A stretch of 64,000 bases of DNA from Flaviflexus ciconiae (GCF_003971195.1 NZ_CP034593.1:1922001-1986000), one strand, 5' to 3'; shown: positions 9,996 to 21,235, numbered from the stretch's first letter. Numbers and translations: made by a program. The notes: generated by a model not told the origin, from the letters alone.

Positions 9996-10741
9996 CGATG
10001 CTCGATACTGAAACGAAGAACAAAATGCGCGACATGGGAGCAGCCTCCCTCCTCGATGCGCTGAGCGCCCTTGATGATGCCTTGACACTGGGACTGTCGT
10101 TTGAGGAGAAGCTCAAGCTTGCTGTTGATGACGCGCACGCCGTGTTCACTCACGCGAAGATCCAAGGCCTGGGGCGCCGCTCAGGAGTGCGCTACCCCGA
10201 CGCGGACCTGCGTAGGGTCGATATGCTCACCGAACGCGGACTTGATCAGGGGATGCTGGCTCAGCTGGGAACCTGCCGGTTCATCGAGTTGCACCACAAC
10301 ATCGTCTTCCAGGGCTTCACGGGTTCGGGCAAGTCCTATCTCGGCTCCGCCCTTGCGAACCAAGCATGCCAACACCGGATCCGAGCTCACTATGTACGGA
10401 TGCCCGACCTGGAAGAGCTCATCAGCGTCGCGGCCGATAGGCCCCACGGGAAGACACAGCTGCTCAAGAAGCTGAGTAACTTCACTCTGCTTGTGATCGA
10501 TGAATGGCTCTTGGATCCGCCTGACGAAGCGCTTCAGAGCTTCCTCCTGGAGCTGCTCGAGCGTCGCTATGACGCTGCCTCAACAGTGTTCTGCACCCAG
10601 TATCCGAAAAAGGACTGGCACACCCGCCTCGGCGGCAGCGTCCATGCTGATGCGATCATGGATCGCATCGTTCACAACACGACGTGGATCGAGACCGGCA
10701 CCTTCAACATGAGAGAACACCAAGCACGAATAATGCTCTAA
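9992..10741 (+). CDS. istB: IS21 helper ATPase IstB
   Basis: A 249-residue AAA+ ATPase with Walker A GFTGSGKSY (about residues 108-116) and Walker B LLVIDEW (about 167-173). IstB remodels target DNA and recruits IstA. Its ATG overlaps the istA stop by 4 bases, giving translational coupling. Full length for the family. Confidence 0.95.
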   Translation: MTMLDTETKNKMRDMGAASLLDALSALDDALTLGLSFEEKLKLAVDDAHAVFTHAKIQGLGRRSGVRYPDADLRRVDMLTERGLDQGMLAQLGTCRFIELHHNIVFQGFTGSGKSYLGSALANQACQHRIRAHYVRMPDLEELISVAADRPHGKTQLLKKLSNFTLLVIDEWLLDPPDEALQSFLLELLERRYDAASTVFCTQYPKKDWHTRLGGSVHADAIMDRIVHNTTWIETGTFNMREHQARIML

Positions 10742-11106
10742 AAATGCGTGTGAGAGCCAGTGGCTCCCAACAACACCAGTCACTGGCTCTCACAGGCACC
10801 ATAGCCGGCTCCCCGACACACGAACAGATGGCTCTAAACAGGCCGGATACTCACGCTGTGAGCCTGGCAACACAACAACCTGAATCTCGGATTGCCCAAG
10901 CAGTGTCAGCCGTAGGCCGTGTAGTCAACAACCGCCACATTATTGCGATTAGACAAATTGGACATTTGGCACGAATTTGGGCTTTTTATCATTAAATATT
11001 TCATTTGATGGCGACTACACGAGGAAAGGGCTCTTGTACGCAAGACCGCCACATGAGAAGCTATTTGCACCTCCTTCGACTGCATATTCGATAAGAAGCA
11101 CTCATC
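10742..11106. other. Gap: IS21 right end and lipoprotein promoter region
   Basis: From 10742 to about 10840 this is the right end of the IS, with two opposed copies of GAGAGCCAGTG/CACTGGCTCTC (about 10752 and 10782). The rest is A+T-richer and presumably holds the promoter of the lipoprotein gene at 11107. No coding sequence was recognised. Confidence 0.5.
10758..10840 (-). repeat. Right terminal inverted repeat region of IS21-family element
   Basis: The reverse complement aligns with 8262-8330 (TTTAGAGCC, TTCGTG, GAGCCGG, ATGGTGC, GAGAGCCAGTG). The outer tip could be 10818, 10820 or 10840. Confidence 0.5.
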
Positions 11107-11553
11107 ATGAAAACGAGAAAGAAAGCCGCATTATCAGTGGCACTTCTCGCCGCCTCAGCTTGGCTGGCTGGCTGCTCTGGCGACGGCTCACCTCAAGGCA
11201 CCACGACAACACCCACACAGTCCGACGCTGAGTTCATTTCAGTGAGATCAATCAAGGGCAAGGCCCCGGGGACAGTGTGGATTATCGAAGGCGCGGTCTT
11301 TAAGGACGATAGTGGCGGATCACGAATGTGCGACACAGTGCTTGAGTCCGATCCGCCCCAGTGTGGAACACCAGAGATACAACTGCTTTCATTACCAGAC
11401 GACGTACCGTTCACCGACGTCGATCTGGACTATCGCGAACCAATGTCCGAGCTTCGACTTCGAGTTAAACTTGAAAGTCCTGAAACAGCTCAAGTACTGG
11501 AAGTTCTTGAAGTAACGTCAATCGAAGAGCTCGAAAGCCCACCAACCGAATAA
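11107..11553 (+). CDS. Putative lipoprotein
   Basis: A 148-residue predicted lipoprotein. A positively charged start and hydrophobic stretch lead to the lipobox LAGC, with lipidated Cys at about residue 23. A Ser/Thr-rich linker follows, then a small domain with two further Cys (RMCD, PPQCG) that could pair. No family recognised. It lies between the IS and the convergent ABC operon and is transcribed alone. A surface-bound binding or accessory role is only inferred from the lipid anchor. Confidence 0.75.
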   Translation: MKTRKKAALSVALLAASAWLAGCSGDGSPQGTTTTPTQSDAEFISVRSIKGKAPGTVWIIEGAVFKDDSGGSRMCDTVLESDPPQCGTPEIQLLSLPDDVPFTDVDLDYREPMSELRLRVKLESPETAQVLEVLEVTSIEELESPPTE

Positions 11554-11714
11554 GGATGCTATCCCTCACTCACCAACCCTGCCCGCTCAGATAGCAGCCA
11601 CCAAGGTTATTCGACCGCAAGCATAGATGACGGCTGCCCGCATTTCGACCCCAGCCTGTCCATCACCGATAGTGCTTTGCGCTATTCACATACTTCAACA
11701 CTTGCGACAAGCCA

Positions 11715-12338
11715 TCAGTCCGCCCTGATCTTCGGGTTGCCGATACTCGCGATGACAAGGCCAAGGCCATAGGCACAGACAGCAGTGACGACAAGAGAGC
11801 CACTTGTATTGAGGACCAGGTTCCAGGGCTGCACCGTGTACTCATCTTTCCAAGAGAAGGCGAGGAACACGGCCATCAATGCTGTGGGAATCAGCCACAT
11901 GCGGGGTCCAGCGGTGAGCCCGGCCGCAAGGAACCCTACTCCATGAAAAAAGAGCATGGACGTCAGAAACACTGCGACATGCTCCCGCGGCATGTCCAGA
12001 CCGGCTATCTCTCTCAGCACTATCGAGACGCCGAGTATCAGCAAAGCCTGGGCGACTGTTGCAATCAGCAGAAGCAATGCTCTTGCTTGTGCCACCCTGC
12101 GCGTCGCCAGGATCTCCATTGCAGGACTCACCGAATGGACGAGTGTCGCGCTGAGGGACCCGAGTACGAAGCCGATGAGGTAGCTGATGGGAGTGTCCCT
12201 GACATTGTTGAACCCGGGGATGCCATACGCGGAAGGATGAAGGAGAAGCAGAATGACTGTGGCAATAACGGAGAGTACCGCTACACCCCAAGCACGGCGC
12301 GTCTTGAGAAAGATGCGCCAGGCTCCAAACCTCGTCAT
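11715..12338 (-). CDS. ABC transporter permease-like membrane protein
   Basis: A 207-residue protein with about six hydrophobic segments (first at residues 18-34, last at about 180-198). It starts inside the last codons of the ABC ATPase gene (4-base overlap), so it should be the membrane partner of that ATPase. It resembles small ABC-2-type permeases only in size and topology. The operon begins with a small secreted peptide gene, so export of the peptide or immunity to it is a reasonable inference. Confidence 0.7.
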   Translation of the reverse strand: MTRFGAWRIFLKTRRAWGVAVLSVIATVILLLLHPSAYGIPGFNNVRDTPISYLIGFVLGSLSATLVHSVSPAMEILATRRVAQARALLLLIATVAQALLILGVSIVLREIAGLDMPREHVAVFLTSMLFFHGVGFLAAGLTAGPRMWLIPTALMAVFLAFSWKDEYTVQPWNLVLNTSGSLVVTAVCAYGLGLVIASIGNPKIRAD

Positions 12339-13093
12339 TGGCCAGCTCTCATCAGATTCACGTAGATGCGCTCCAGCGCTTCGATCGAACGGTCACCTTC
12401 TCGAAGGATGTCCGCTGAGCCCGCGTACGCCAGATTGCCGTCACTGATGACAACAAGATAGTCCGCCAAGGATGCAACGTCCTCGATGAGATGCGTGGAG
12501 ATAAGGACTAATCTCGAATCCAACGATCTCAGCACTTCCCGAAACTGCGAACGCTGCTCAGGATCCAAGCCCGAAGTCGGTTCATCAAGGATCAGCAGAT
12601 CCGGGTCACCCGCTGTTGCCGCAGCTATTCCCGCTCTTTGACGCATTCCTCCCGAGAGCTCTCTGAGCTTGACGTGCTTAGTCTGCGAGAGGCCAACGCG
12701 GTCGATCGCCACTTCAGAGGCCGCCTCAATCTTGATCTTCGAGAATCCTCGCATCCACAGGGAATATTCCACATACTCTTTCACTGTCAATTTGTTATCT
12801 GCAGTGAAATCCTGCGGCAGGTAGCCAAGGTTTCGTCGAAGCTCATTTCGCCCCTGTTTGGCCGCGATGTCATGGCCAAGAACAACAATGCTTCCAGCCT
12901 TTGGTTTCAACAGCGTGGCAATGGTTCGCATGAGCGTCGTCTTACCCGCTCCATTTGGGCCGGCTAAAGCCACAATCGAACGGTCAGGCACATCAAGGGA
13001 GAAGTCCTTCAGAACTTCACGGTTGCCATAGCCTTGCGTGAGGCCCGAGACCTTTATGCCTGTCGGCAGTTTTCCAGATTCTTCGATCGTCAT
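12335..13093 (-). CDS. ABC transporter ATP-binding protein
   Basis: A 252-residue ATPase with Walker A GPNGAGKTTL (about residues 43-52), signature LSGGMRQRAG (about 147-156), Walker B LLILDEPTSG and the H-loop STH. It is of the ABC-2/drug- and peptide-export subclass (closest in feel to CcmA/BcrA-type). It overlaps both neighbours by 4 bases (ATGA), forming one translationally coupled unit with the 417-residue membrane protein upstream and the permease downstream. Confidence 0.92.
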   Translation of the reverse strand: MTIEESGKLPTGIKVSGLTQGYGNREVLKDFSLDVPDRSIVALAGPNGAGKTTLMRTIATLLKPKAGSIVVLGHDIAAKQGRNELRRNLGYLPQDFTADNKLTVKEYVEYSLWMRGFSKIKIEAASEVAIDRVGLSQTKHVKLRELSGGMRQRAGIAAATAGDPDLLILDEPTSGLDPEQRSQFREVLRSLDSRLVLISTHLIEDVASLADYLVVISDGNLAYAGSADILREGDRSIEALERIYVNLMRAGQ

Positions 13094-14343
13094 TGTGCAA
13101 TCTCTCCCGAGAACTCGCAGTATTCATTGTAATGGGCCAGCTGTTCCCCGAGCCAGGCAACTCGGTCTGCCTCCGGCCACTCCTCAAGAACCTGTCCGAC
13201 TTGAAGCCGCCACGCATCCATTTCCGGACTCGAAGTCGCCCACGAATCATCCGCCATGTCACCGATGACGTACGCAGTCATGAGGTCTGCAACTTGGAAA
13301 TGTCGATCAAAATCTTCGCCTGTGGAGTTCCCGTCGACGCACTGCGGGAACCCGGTATGGGTGTCCACCGCCGGTGCAACAAAGCCCTGTGCTGATCGCA
13401 GTGATGCTCCGCCCTCAACCGGGGCAACAGTCATGCGATGACCGCCACGGCTCGCACCGTCATAGCCAGGTTCGGCAAAAACGATGCTGGGACGCTCGAT
13501 CCCCGCTGCCGCTTCAAGGGCTTGAGCACGTTCCAACTGGGCAACCAGCCCGGGAAGCAGCGGCTCATCCTCTGGCCAGACACAGATCGAATCTGATGCG
13601 ACCGTGACGCACTCGGGATCCGCGGTAGGCACACGAGGATAGTTGTAAACGTGTATCGAGCCGCCAATGAAGACCAGGGCAACAAAGCCGACGAGGGTTA
13701 GTCCGGCAACTGCAGCAGCACGTTTTTCACTAGCTCTATATGCGAGGAGAAGACCTACGAAGAGCAGGGCGGCAAGAAGTACGACAAATAGAAGTGCCGC
13801 TCGGTCGAACATCGTCCATGTATCCGCATGTGCACTCGTCACGATCGTGTACATCCACGCATAGACAGCCAGCACAAAGGCAACGAGCGGTGCAATCACT
13901 CGACCAGCGAACAAACGCGCGGCCACTTTGCCGAGAAGAACCATTGCGATCCCGAACAGCAGCGCATACAGCGGGTATCCCCAATCGAAATAGCCATAGC
14001 CAAAAGCTGCAACCAAAAGATAGGCGACACTCGATACCATAACCGTCGGGATAATGGAGAGCGTTAAAACATCCGCGCCCCAGTGCAACACGACAATCCC
14101 AAATTGGGATCGTGGCGAGACTTCAGTGACCGGCCTAGCCTCGGCCTCGATTCGAGCTGACTCTCTCGTGGCAGCAATTGCCGCTGCGGCAGCGCCTACC
14201 AGGAGCATGGAGATCCAAATCGACGGGCCTAGGCCATTGAATGTCGGCCACCATCTCTCGAGCAGCAATAGCAGAACAGCACTCTGGATGATGAAGATAA
14301 AGAGGGAGCCTCGAAGGCGCTCTCTCATGCGAAGAAAATTCAT
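13090..14343 (-). CDS. Multi-pass membrane protein of peptide/ABC operon
   Basis: A 417-residue protein with about seven hydrophobic segments in residues 10-255. An outside-facing C-terminal domain follows, with conserved-looking CVWPEDEP (about 268) and four Cys (PECV, SICVW, PQCVD, YCEF). Large membrane proteins ending in a CxWPE-type domain are found beside ABC ATPases in actinobacterial operons, which is why I group it with the transporter. The exact family is not certain. It starts 66 bases after the peptide gene, beyond a hairpin, and its stop overlaps the ATPase start. Confidence 0.7.
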   Translation of the reverse strand: MNFLRMRERLRGSLFIFIIQSAVLLLLLERWWPTFNGLGPSIWISMLLVGAAAAAIAATRESARIEAEARPVTEVSPRSQFGIVVLHWGADVLTLSIIPTVMVSSVAYLLVAAFGYGYFDWGYPLYALLFGIAMVLLGKVAARLFAGRVIAPLVAFVLAVYAWMYTIVTSAHADTWTMFDRAALLFVVLLAALLFVGLLLAYRASEKRAAAVAGLTLVGFVALVFIGGSIHVYNYPRVPTADPECVTVASDSICVWPEDEPLLPGLVAQLERAQALEAAAGIERPSIVFAEPGYDGASRGGHRMTVAPVEGGASLRSAQGFVAPAVDTHTGFPQCVDGNSTGEDFDRHFQVADLMTAYVIGDMADDSWATSSPEMDAWRLQVGQVLEEWPEADRVAWLGEQLAHYNEYCEFSGEIAQ

Positions 14344-14364
14344 AGTGTCTATCCGAATTCAAGG

Positions 14365-14403
14365 GCGGTGGGCGCGACGATCAAAGTTTGCCGCACCCAC
14401 CGC
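14365..14403 (-). terminator. Hairpin between peptide gene and transporter genes (attenuator-like)
   Basis: GCGGTGGG (14365-14372) pairs with CCCACCGC (14396-14403), and three further G-C pairs lie inside after one mismatch. It starts 5 bases after the peptide stop and has no U tract. It could stabilise the short peptide mRNA or reduce read-through into the transporter genes. Confidence 0.55.
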
Positions 14404-14408
14404 TTAGA

Positions 14409-14720
14409 TCACTGATACTTTGTCTGTCCGTCATGCACGTTAAAAGTGCAGCCCACTTCGGATATTCCAGTGACATTCGAGTTGCGAGAAACCGATCTGA
14501 AAGTTCCCATTCGGGTCGGCTGGCCTGTGCACCACGCTTTCGTCGCGTACTCAAATGATCGTGTTGCCGGTCTGCAATTCGTCCATGCCTTGGAACCGCT
14601 TATATAAGCTTGACAGCCATACACGTTCGATCCCCGATAGCCCTCTGCCGCGATCGCAGTACCGCCCATCCCTAAAACAAGTAAGAGCGTTGCCAACACG
14701 CTCGTCATCGTCTTTTTCAT
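14409..14720 (-). CDS. Small secreted four-cysteine peptide (candidate bacteriocin-like)
   Basis: A 103-residue precursor. Residues 1-26 are a clear Sec signal peptide (KKT start, hydrophobic run, cut after AIAA or one residue earlier). The mature part is about 77 residues, Arg/Lys-rich, with four Cys in the contexts GCQAY, NCRPA, WCTGQ and GCTFN, enough for two disulfides. The ATG at 14720 is chosen over the longer frame because GGAGAA precedes it and the signal peptide begins there. It is first in an operon with a membrane protein and an ABC transporter, an arrangement seen for secreted bacteriocins with immunity/export genes. I recognise no named family, so antimicrobial activity is an inference. 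Confidence 0.72.
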   Translation of the reverse strand: MKKTMTSVLATLLLVLGMGGTAIAAEGYRGSNVYGCQAYISGSKAWTNCRPATRSFEYATKAWCTGQPTRMGTFRSVSRNSNVTGISEVGCTFNVHDGQTKYQ

Positions 14721-14732
14721 AATTTCTCCAAA

Positions 14733-14746
14733 CCTGCATCTGCAGG
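14733..14746. promoter_or_regulatory. Palindrome in leader of secreted peptide gene
   Basis: CCTGCA and TGCAGG flank a 2-base centre, 13 bases upstream of the start codon and 5 bases from a 10-base C/G tract (14752-14761). It could be an operator or part of an mRNA leader structure. Confidence 0.4.
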
Positions 14747-14792
14747 AGTAACCCCCCCCCCAAGGCCATTCTTGAGGGTTTGTGGTGATGAA

Positions 14793-14798
14793 AGTATA
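14793..14798 (-). promoter_or_regulatory. Possible -10 element of secreted peptide operon
   Basis: TATACT on the minus strand, about 70 bases upstream of the peptide start. No strong -35 is present at the right spacing. Transcription from here would place the G10 tract in the 5' leader. Confidence 0.35.
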
Positions 14799-14970
14799 TC
14801 GTGTAAACATTCGTTGTGAGCTGAGAACCGGAAGCTGACGCAAAGTATTATTCAGTGGAAAATCGGCAAAGCAGATAGACAATATTCCTTAACATTGCGG
14901 GCATGTAACTGACGAGCCGCTATCACCTCACGCACCTACCCATCCCTGCCAAGATCACGACAACACGAAA

Positions 14971-14988
14971 GCCGCCCTTTCGGGCGGC
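14971..14988 (-). terminator. Terminator after hspR (dnaK operon)
   Basis: A GCCGCCC / GGGCGGC stem with a 4-base loop. It is about 65 bases beyond the hspR stop on the minus strand and is followed by TTTCG in that direction. Stem strength is good but the T tract is short. Confidence 0.6.
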
Positions 14989-15054
14989 TCATCTTCACCG
15001 ATCAACAGTTCTACGGCAGTAGACGCATCGAGCCGGCGACATCGTGACGTCACC

Positions 15055-15510
15055 TTACCTCGGCCGCCAAATCACAAGCGCGGAGCTGCGGCGTACGGCT
15101 TCGTCGGCGGGCGCGCGTTCACCGCGCGACAGGGCAACAATGGAGCCGTCCTGACCGGCAGCGAAGACGCGCCTTTCGGCAGCCTGCTTTTCCAGCAGGA
15201 CATCCTTGAGTCGGTTAGCCATCGACTTCAGGCGAGAGTTTTCCCGCTTGAGCTTCTTGACTTCCTGCTCGAGCTCCAGGATCCGGGAGATACCTGCCAA
15301 GTTAATTCCCTCTTCCTGGGACAGCGTCTGGATCTCTTGGAGAGCCGCGATGTCGTTGAGCGAGTAGCGGCGTCCGCCACCCCTCGTGCGTGAGGCAACG
15401 ACGAGTCCGAGGCGGTCGTATTGGCGGACGGTTTGTGCGTGCATCCCCGCCATCTGCGCCGCAATCGAGACGGAGAAGACGGGGTCGTTCCTGGACAGCG
15501 AGGGGCTCAC
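15055..15510 (-). CDS. hspR: MerR-family heat shock repressor HspR
   Basis: A 151-residue repressor. A MerR-type winged helix-turn-helix spans about residues 11-80 (VSIAAQMAGMHAQTVRQYDRLGLV, RRYSLNDIAALQ). A coiled coil follows (about 88-115, EQEVKKLKRENSRLK). In actinobacteria HspR binds HAIR inverted repeats upstream of dnaK with DnaK as co-repressor, making a feedback loop. It starts with GTG at 15510 and overlaps the dnaJ stop by 4 bases, the standard last position of the dnaK-grpE-dnaJ-hspR operon. Confidence 0.93.
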   Translation of the reverse strand: MSPSLSRNDPVFSVSIAAQMAGMHAQTVRQYDRLGLVVASRTRGGGRRYSLNDIAALQEIQTLSQEEGINLAGISRILELEQEVKKLKRENSRLKSMANRLKDVLLEKQAAERRVFAAGQDGSIVALSRGERAPADEAVRRSSALVIWRPR

Positions 15511-16504
15511 GATACCTCAGCCATCCTCACCAGGTCAGCACGCGGATCAGCGTCCCCGGTTGCTTCCTGGAATGCCTCAACGGCTGCCTTGGCTTCCGCT
15601 GAGAGCTTCTTGGGAACCACGATCTTCAGGGTGACAAGCATGTCGCCCGGCAGTCCCTTGCCTTTCACTCCGCGTCCACGCACCCGCAGGGTACTACCGG
15701 ACGAGGACCCGGACGGGATCTTCACGGTAACAGTGTCGCCATGAACCGTGGGAACAGAAACCTTCGCACCCAGTGCGGCTTCGGAGAATGACACGGGGAG
15801 TGTCATCCGAACGTTCTTGCCGTCCAGTTCAAACACGGGGTGCTTCTCAACCGTGACGGTGATGAGCAGGTCGCCGGCTTCCCCGCCGTTTTGGCCGGGC
15901 TGTCCCTTGCCGCGGAGCCTGATCTTCTGACCGTCGCTCACACCTGCAGGGACCTTCGCCGAATAGCGCTGGCCGTGGTTCGAGACCTGAATCGTTGCGC
16001 CCTGGACTGCCTGGGCGAGCGAGATACTTGTTGATGCGGTCTCGTCGGCGCCGCGCTGTGGGCGCCTGCCAAAGCCGCCGAAGCCTCCCCGCCGAACGGG
16101 GATCCTCCGCCTCCCCCGAACATTCCGGACAGGATGTCGTCGAAGCCGCCCTGCGATGTCTGCTGGTAGCGTGCACCTCCCGGGGCAGCCCCTCCACCGA
16201 ACATGCTGGAGAAGACGTCTTCGAAACCTCCGCCTCCGGCACCGCCGGCGGAGAAGCGGGCTCCGCCGCCTCCCATGGCGCGAATAGCGTCGTACTGTTT
16301 GCGGTCTTCCGCGTCGGAAAGGACCGCGTAGGCTTCGCCTACCTCTTTAAATTTGCTCTCTGCCGCAGCATCACCCGGGTTCTTATCCGGATGGTAGGTG
16401 CGCGCGAGCTTGCGATAGGCCTTCTTGATTTCGTCCTGCGAGGCGTCCTTGCTGACACCGAGAACGGCATAAAAGTCCTTGGATAGCCAATCCTGACTAG
16501 CCAT
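15507..16504 (-). CDS. dnaJ: Chaperone DnaJ (frameshifted as given)
   Basis: A co-chaperone that stimulates DnaK ATPase. The J domain (residues about 8-75) has the HPD motif in YHPDKNPG. A Gly/Phe-rich region follows, then two beta-barrel substrate-binding domains. No CxxCxGxG zinc repeats are visible, so it is the CbpA-like/DnaJ1 type often linked to hspR. The frame breaks at 16087-16090, where a run of four G (coding strand) needs one more. After the shift [13 protein letters not shown] leads into [13 protein letters not shown] and the normal C-terminus. All domains are otherwise intact, so this is probably a sequencing error. Confidence 0.88.
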
Positions 16505-16529
16505 GGCGCATCACCTCCTTCTGTTGTGG

Positions 16530-16557
16530 GTGTGCCGGGCGTTTATGCCCGGCACAC
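16530..16557 (-). promoter_or_regulatory. Strong intercistronic hairpin between grpE and dnaJ
   Basis: An 11-bp perfect stem (16530-16540 with 16547-16557) and a 6-base loop, with no T tract. It lies in the only real gap inside the operon. It is more likely an mRNA processing or stability element, or a partial attenuator that sets the DnaK:DnaJ ratio, than a full terminator. Confidence 0.6.
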
Positions 16558-16566
16558 CTCATTGAA

Positions 16567-17213
16567 TTACTGCGGCGAGACAACGCCGACCCGTGCGGGC
16601 CGGAGCACCTTGTCTCCGTGCTTGTATCCGGGCTGGATCAGAGTTCCGATCTGCTCAGATTCGACGTCCTCGGACTGAGAGTGCATGAGGGCTTCGTGGA
16701 TTTCGGGATCGAAGGGATCCCCCACTGCCCCGAAGCGGACGAGCTGGTAGTTCGTTTCGAGAGTGTTCTCGACCTTGAGGGCGATCTTCCCGGCGGGGCC
16801 TTCGAGGCCATCGTGCTGGCGGGCCAGCTCAATGTCATCAAGGACCGACAGGAGGTTCTCCAGAACCGAGGCGATTCCCGCCTGCTTCTGGGCTGCCGCC
16901 TCCGCCTTGGACCGTCGGACGTAGCCGTTGTACTCCTGCGACACGTTGTACGTGTCGGCACGGGACCGTGCAAGCTGGTCTTCCAGCTCCACAATCTTCG
17001 CCTGGGCTTCCAGTAGCGGATCGATTTCTTCCGCTTCCTCGTCGCCTTCAGCGGCAGTCTCCTCAGTTTCTACACCGTCGGCTACTGTTTCCTCAGTCTC
17101 GGCGGCCGCGGTAGCGGCACCCTCTTCAGGTACCTCTACGGATTCGACCTGCTCCTCGGGAGTGGTGCCAGCATCCTCCGAGTGCTTCCTCTCTTCGGGT
17201 GACTGGTTTTCAC

Positions 17214-17217
<4 letters not shown>
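16567..17217 (-). CDS. grpE: Nucleotide exchange factor GrpE
   Basis: A 216-residue protein that releases ADP from DnaK. The first 75 residues are a Glu-rich, low-complexity tail. The dimerising coiled coil follows (about 70-130), then the beta-domain ending in the family signature ([44 protein letters not shown]). Its ATG overlaps the dnaK stop by 4 bases. Confidence 0.95.
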
Positions 17218-19492
<2,275 letters not shown>

Positions 19493-20109
19493 ATGACGTT
19501 CAAGGAACAGGTCCAGGCGGTCACTCGCACAGTTCAGCACTCGAAGGGCTCCCACCTGGTTGAGCTCACTCAGACCTTTCCATTCGAACCCGCAGCCATG
19601 TGGGATGCCCTGACCAGCCCGGAGGCAATGGTCCAGTGGTTCGACGTTCTAAGCGGAGACTTGGAAGAGGGCGGCGACTACGAACTCACCGGCTCACAGC
19701 ACTCGGGAACAATCAAAACCTGCCGCCCCAGCAGTCACTCGAGGTCACCTGGGAGTACGGCGAGGACGTGTCGAACGTTTCCCTGAGCCTCACCCCCACC
19801 GGATCCGGCACTGTTCTCACCCTCGTCCACGAAGTGAAGGATGACGAACACTGGGAAACCTTTGGACCGGCCGCCACCGGGATCGGGTGGGATGGCGCCT
19901 TCTACTCCCTGCTTCTTTACCTGCGGGGCGATTCGAACTCGAACCCGGAGAAGATGGCCGAACTATCAATGACACCCGAAGGCCTCCAATTCGTTACCGA
20001 CACAGCTCACGCATGGCGCAATGCGCACATTGCATCCGGTGCGAAGCAGACCGTTGCAGAAGGAATGGCGGAGCGCACAGCGAAGTTCTATCGAGGCGAG
20101 GGCGAATAG
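19493..20109 (+). CDS. SRPBCC (START/AHSA1-like) domain protein (frameshifted as given)
   Basis: About 205 residues. It begins with a typical SRPBCC strand-helix pattern (LTQTFPFEPAAMWDALTSPEAMVQWFD) and later has SLEVTWEYG and TVLTLVHEV-DDEHWETFGPAATGIGWDGAFYSLL. Such proteins bind small hydrophobic ligands or act as ATPase activators; the role here is unknown. GGAAGGA precedes the ATG. The frame changes by one missing base, best placed at the C run 19726-19729, and both halves are family-like. It is divergent from the dnaK operon. Confidence 0.75.
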
Positions 20110-20265
20110 CCTCGACCTCTCCTAGCCACTAGGTACAAGCTTTGCGCAGTGTCGCTCACCGCTAGGTGCCGGCCTCTTCGACCAAAACGCCCGGGAGGAC
20201 CTGCCATAATGTCACCTCGACGGCCTGTCACCGCGTCACCTCCACGGCTTGTCACCGCCACGGTT

Positions 20266-21235
20266 TCACGCGATGTCGACAAGGACCTTTCCGAACACCT
20301 CGCCGCGCTCCAGTGCGCCGAGAGCCTGCGGCACCTCTTCTAAGGACACGGCCCACCCAATCACGGGCTTAAGTCTGCCGCTCGTCACATAGTCGGCCAA
20401 TGTTTCGAGATCATTTGTCCTCGTGGAGGACACAAGCATTTTGACTTTCTGCTTTGAAAAAACACTCGAGACCATTCCCCCAACCTGCCTCCCGAGGCCC
20501 GCCGCGAACGAGCTACCACCCTCGCCGCCAATAAGGACGAGAGTGCCGGTTGGAGAAAGTGCCCGGCGGAGAGTGGAGATCGGAACCATGCCGCCAATAT
20601 CGAAGATCGCATCAAAGTCACCACTTGCCGGGAGCGGCTCCCTGTCATAGCTGATGACCAAGTCCGGTTGCAGCCCTTCCAGTTGTTTAGCCTTAGCCGA
20701 ACTGGCAACCGCGACGACCTCACATCCCATGATGTTTCGCAAGTTGAACAGCGAACGTACCGACCCCACCGGAAGCACCATTGATCAACACACGCTGCCC
20801 GGGTTCCACTTTCGCCTGATCACGTAACGCTTGGAGCGCCGTACATCCGGAAGCAGGAAGAATCCCAAGTGAGTAGTCAAGAGTCTCAGGGTAAACCACC
20901 GCGATCTGTATCGGTGTAGCTATCGCATACTCGGCGAGAGTGCCGACACCGTTGCCGTATACGAGCTGGCCCGCTTCAAAACCTGTTACACCCTCACCCA
21001 CGGCATTAACCTGCCCGAGGAAATCTATACCCAGTAGCGGATTACTGGGCTTACGCAACCCGGTTCCGAGCCGCATGACCTGCGGGACCCCGGTGAGCAT
21101 GTGGACAATGCCGCGATCAAGGCCGGCATTATTGACCTCGATCCCGACCTGACCCTTTCCCGGCTCCGGCTTGTCAATCTCGGCAACCTGAACTTTATCG
21201 ACGCTTCCATAGTTGTATCGAACCGCTGCTTGCAT
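20266..21235 (-). CDS. Quinone oxidoreductase-like zinc-type alcohol dehydrogenase (frameshifted as given)
   Basis: An MDR-superfamily NADPH oxidoreductase of about 322 residues. The N-terminal GroES-like domain (PGKGQVGIEVNNAGLDRG, LLGIDFLGQVNAVGEGV) is followed by a Rossmann domain with GASGGVGTFAVQLAK. No zinc ligand cluster is evident, fitting the quinone-reductase branch. The frame breaks at 20726-20728 with one extra base; LAKHHG then continues as CEVVAVASSAKAK. It is divergent from a TetR gene with two palindromes between them, so it is probably repressed by that regulator and induced by the regulator's ligand. Confidence 0.82.

Larger units (their letters stand above)
8262..10840 (+). 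mobile_element. IS21-family insertion sequence (istA-istB)
   Basis: A two-gene element, istA overlapping istB by 4 bases, bounded by imperfect inverted repeat regions. Size and gene order fit IS21. I could not find a convincing target-site duplication, so the boundaries are approximate. It sits about 180 bases upstream of the secreted glycosidase start. Both genes look intact. Confidence 0.8.

Noticed and set aside
14409..14720. Lactococcin 972-type bacteriocin
   Set aside because: The operon layout is similar, but the peptide has four Cys and lacks the Trp/Tyr-rich pattern of that family, so I left it unnamed.
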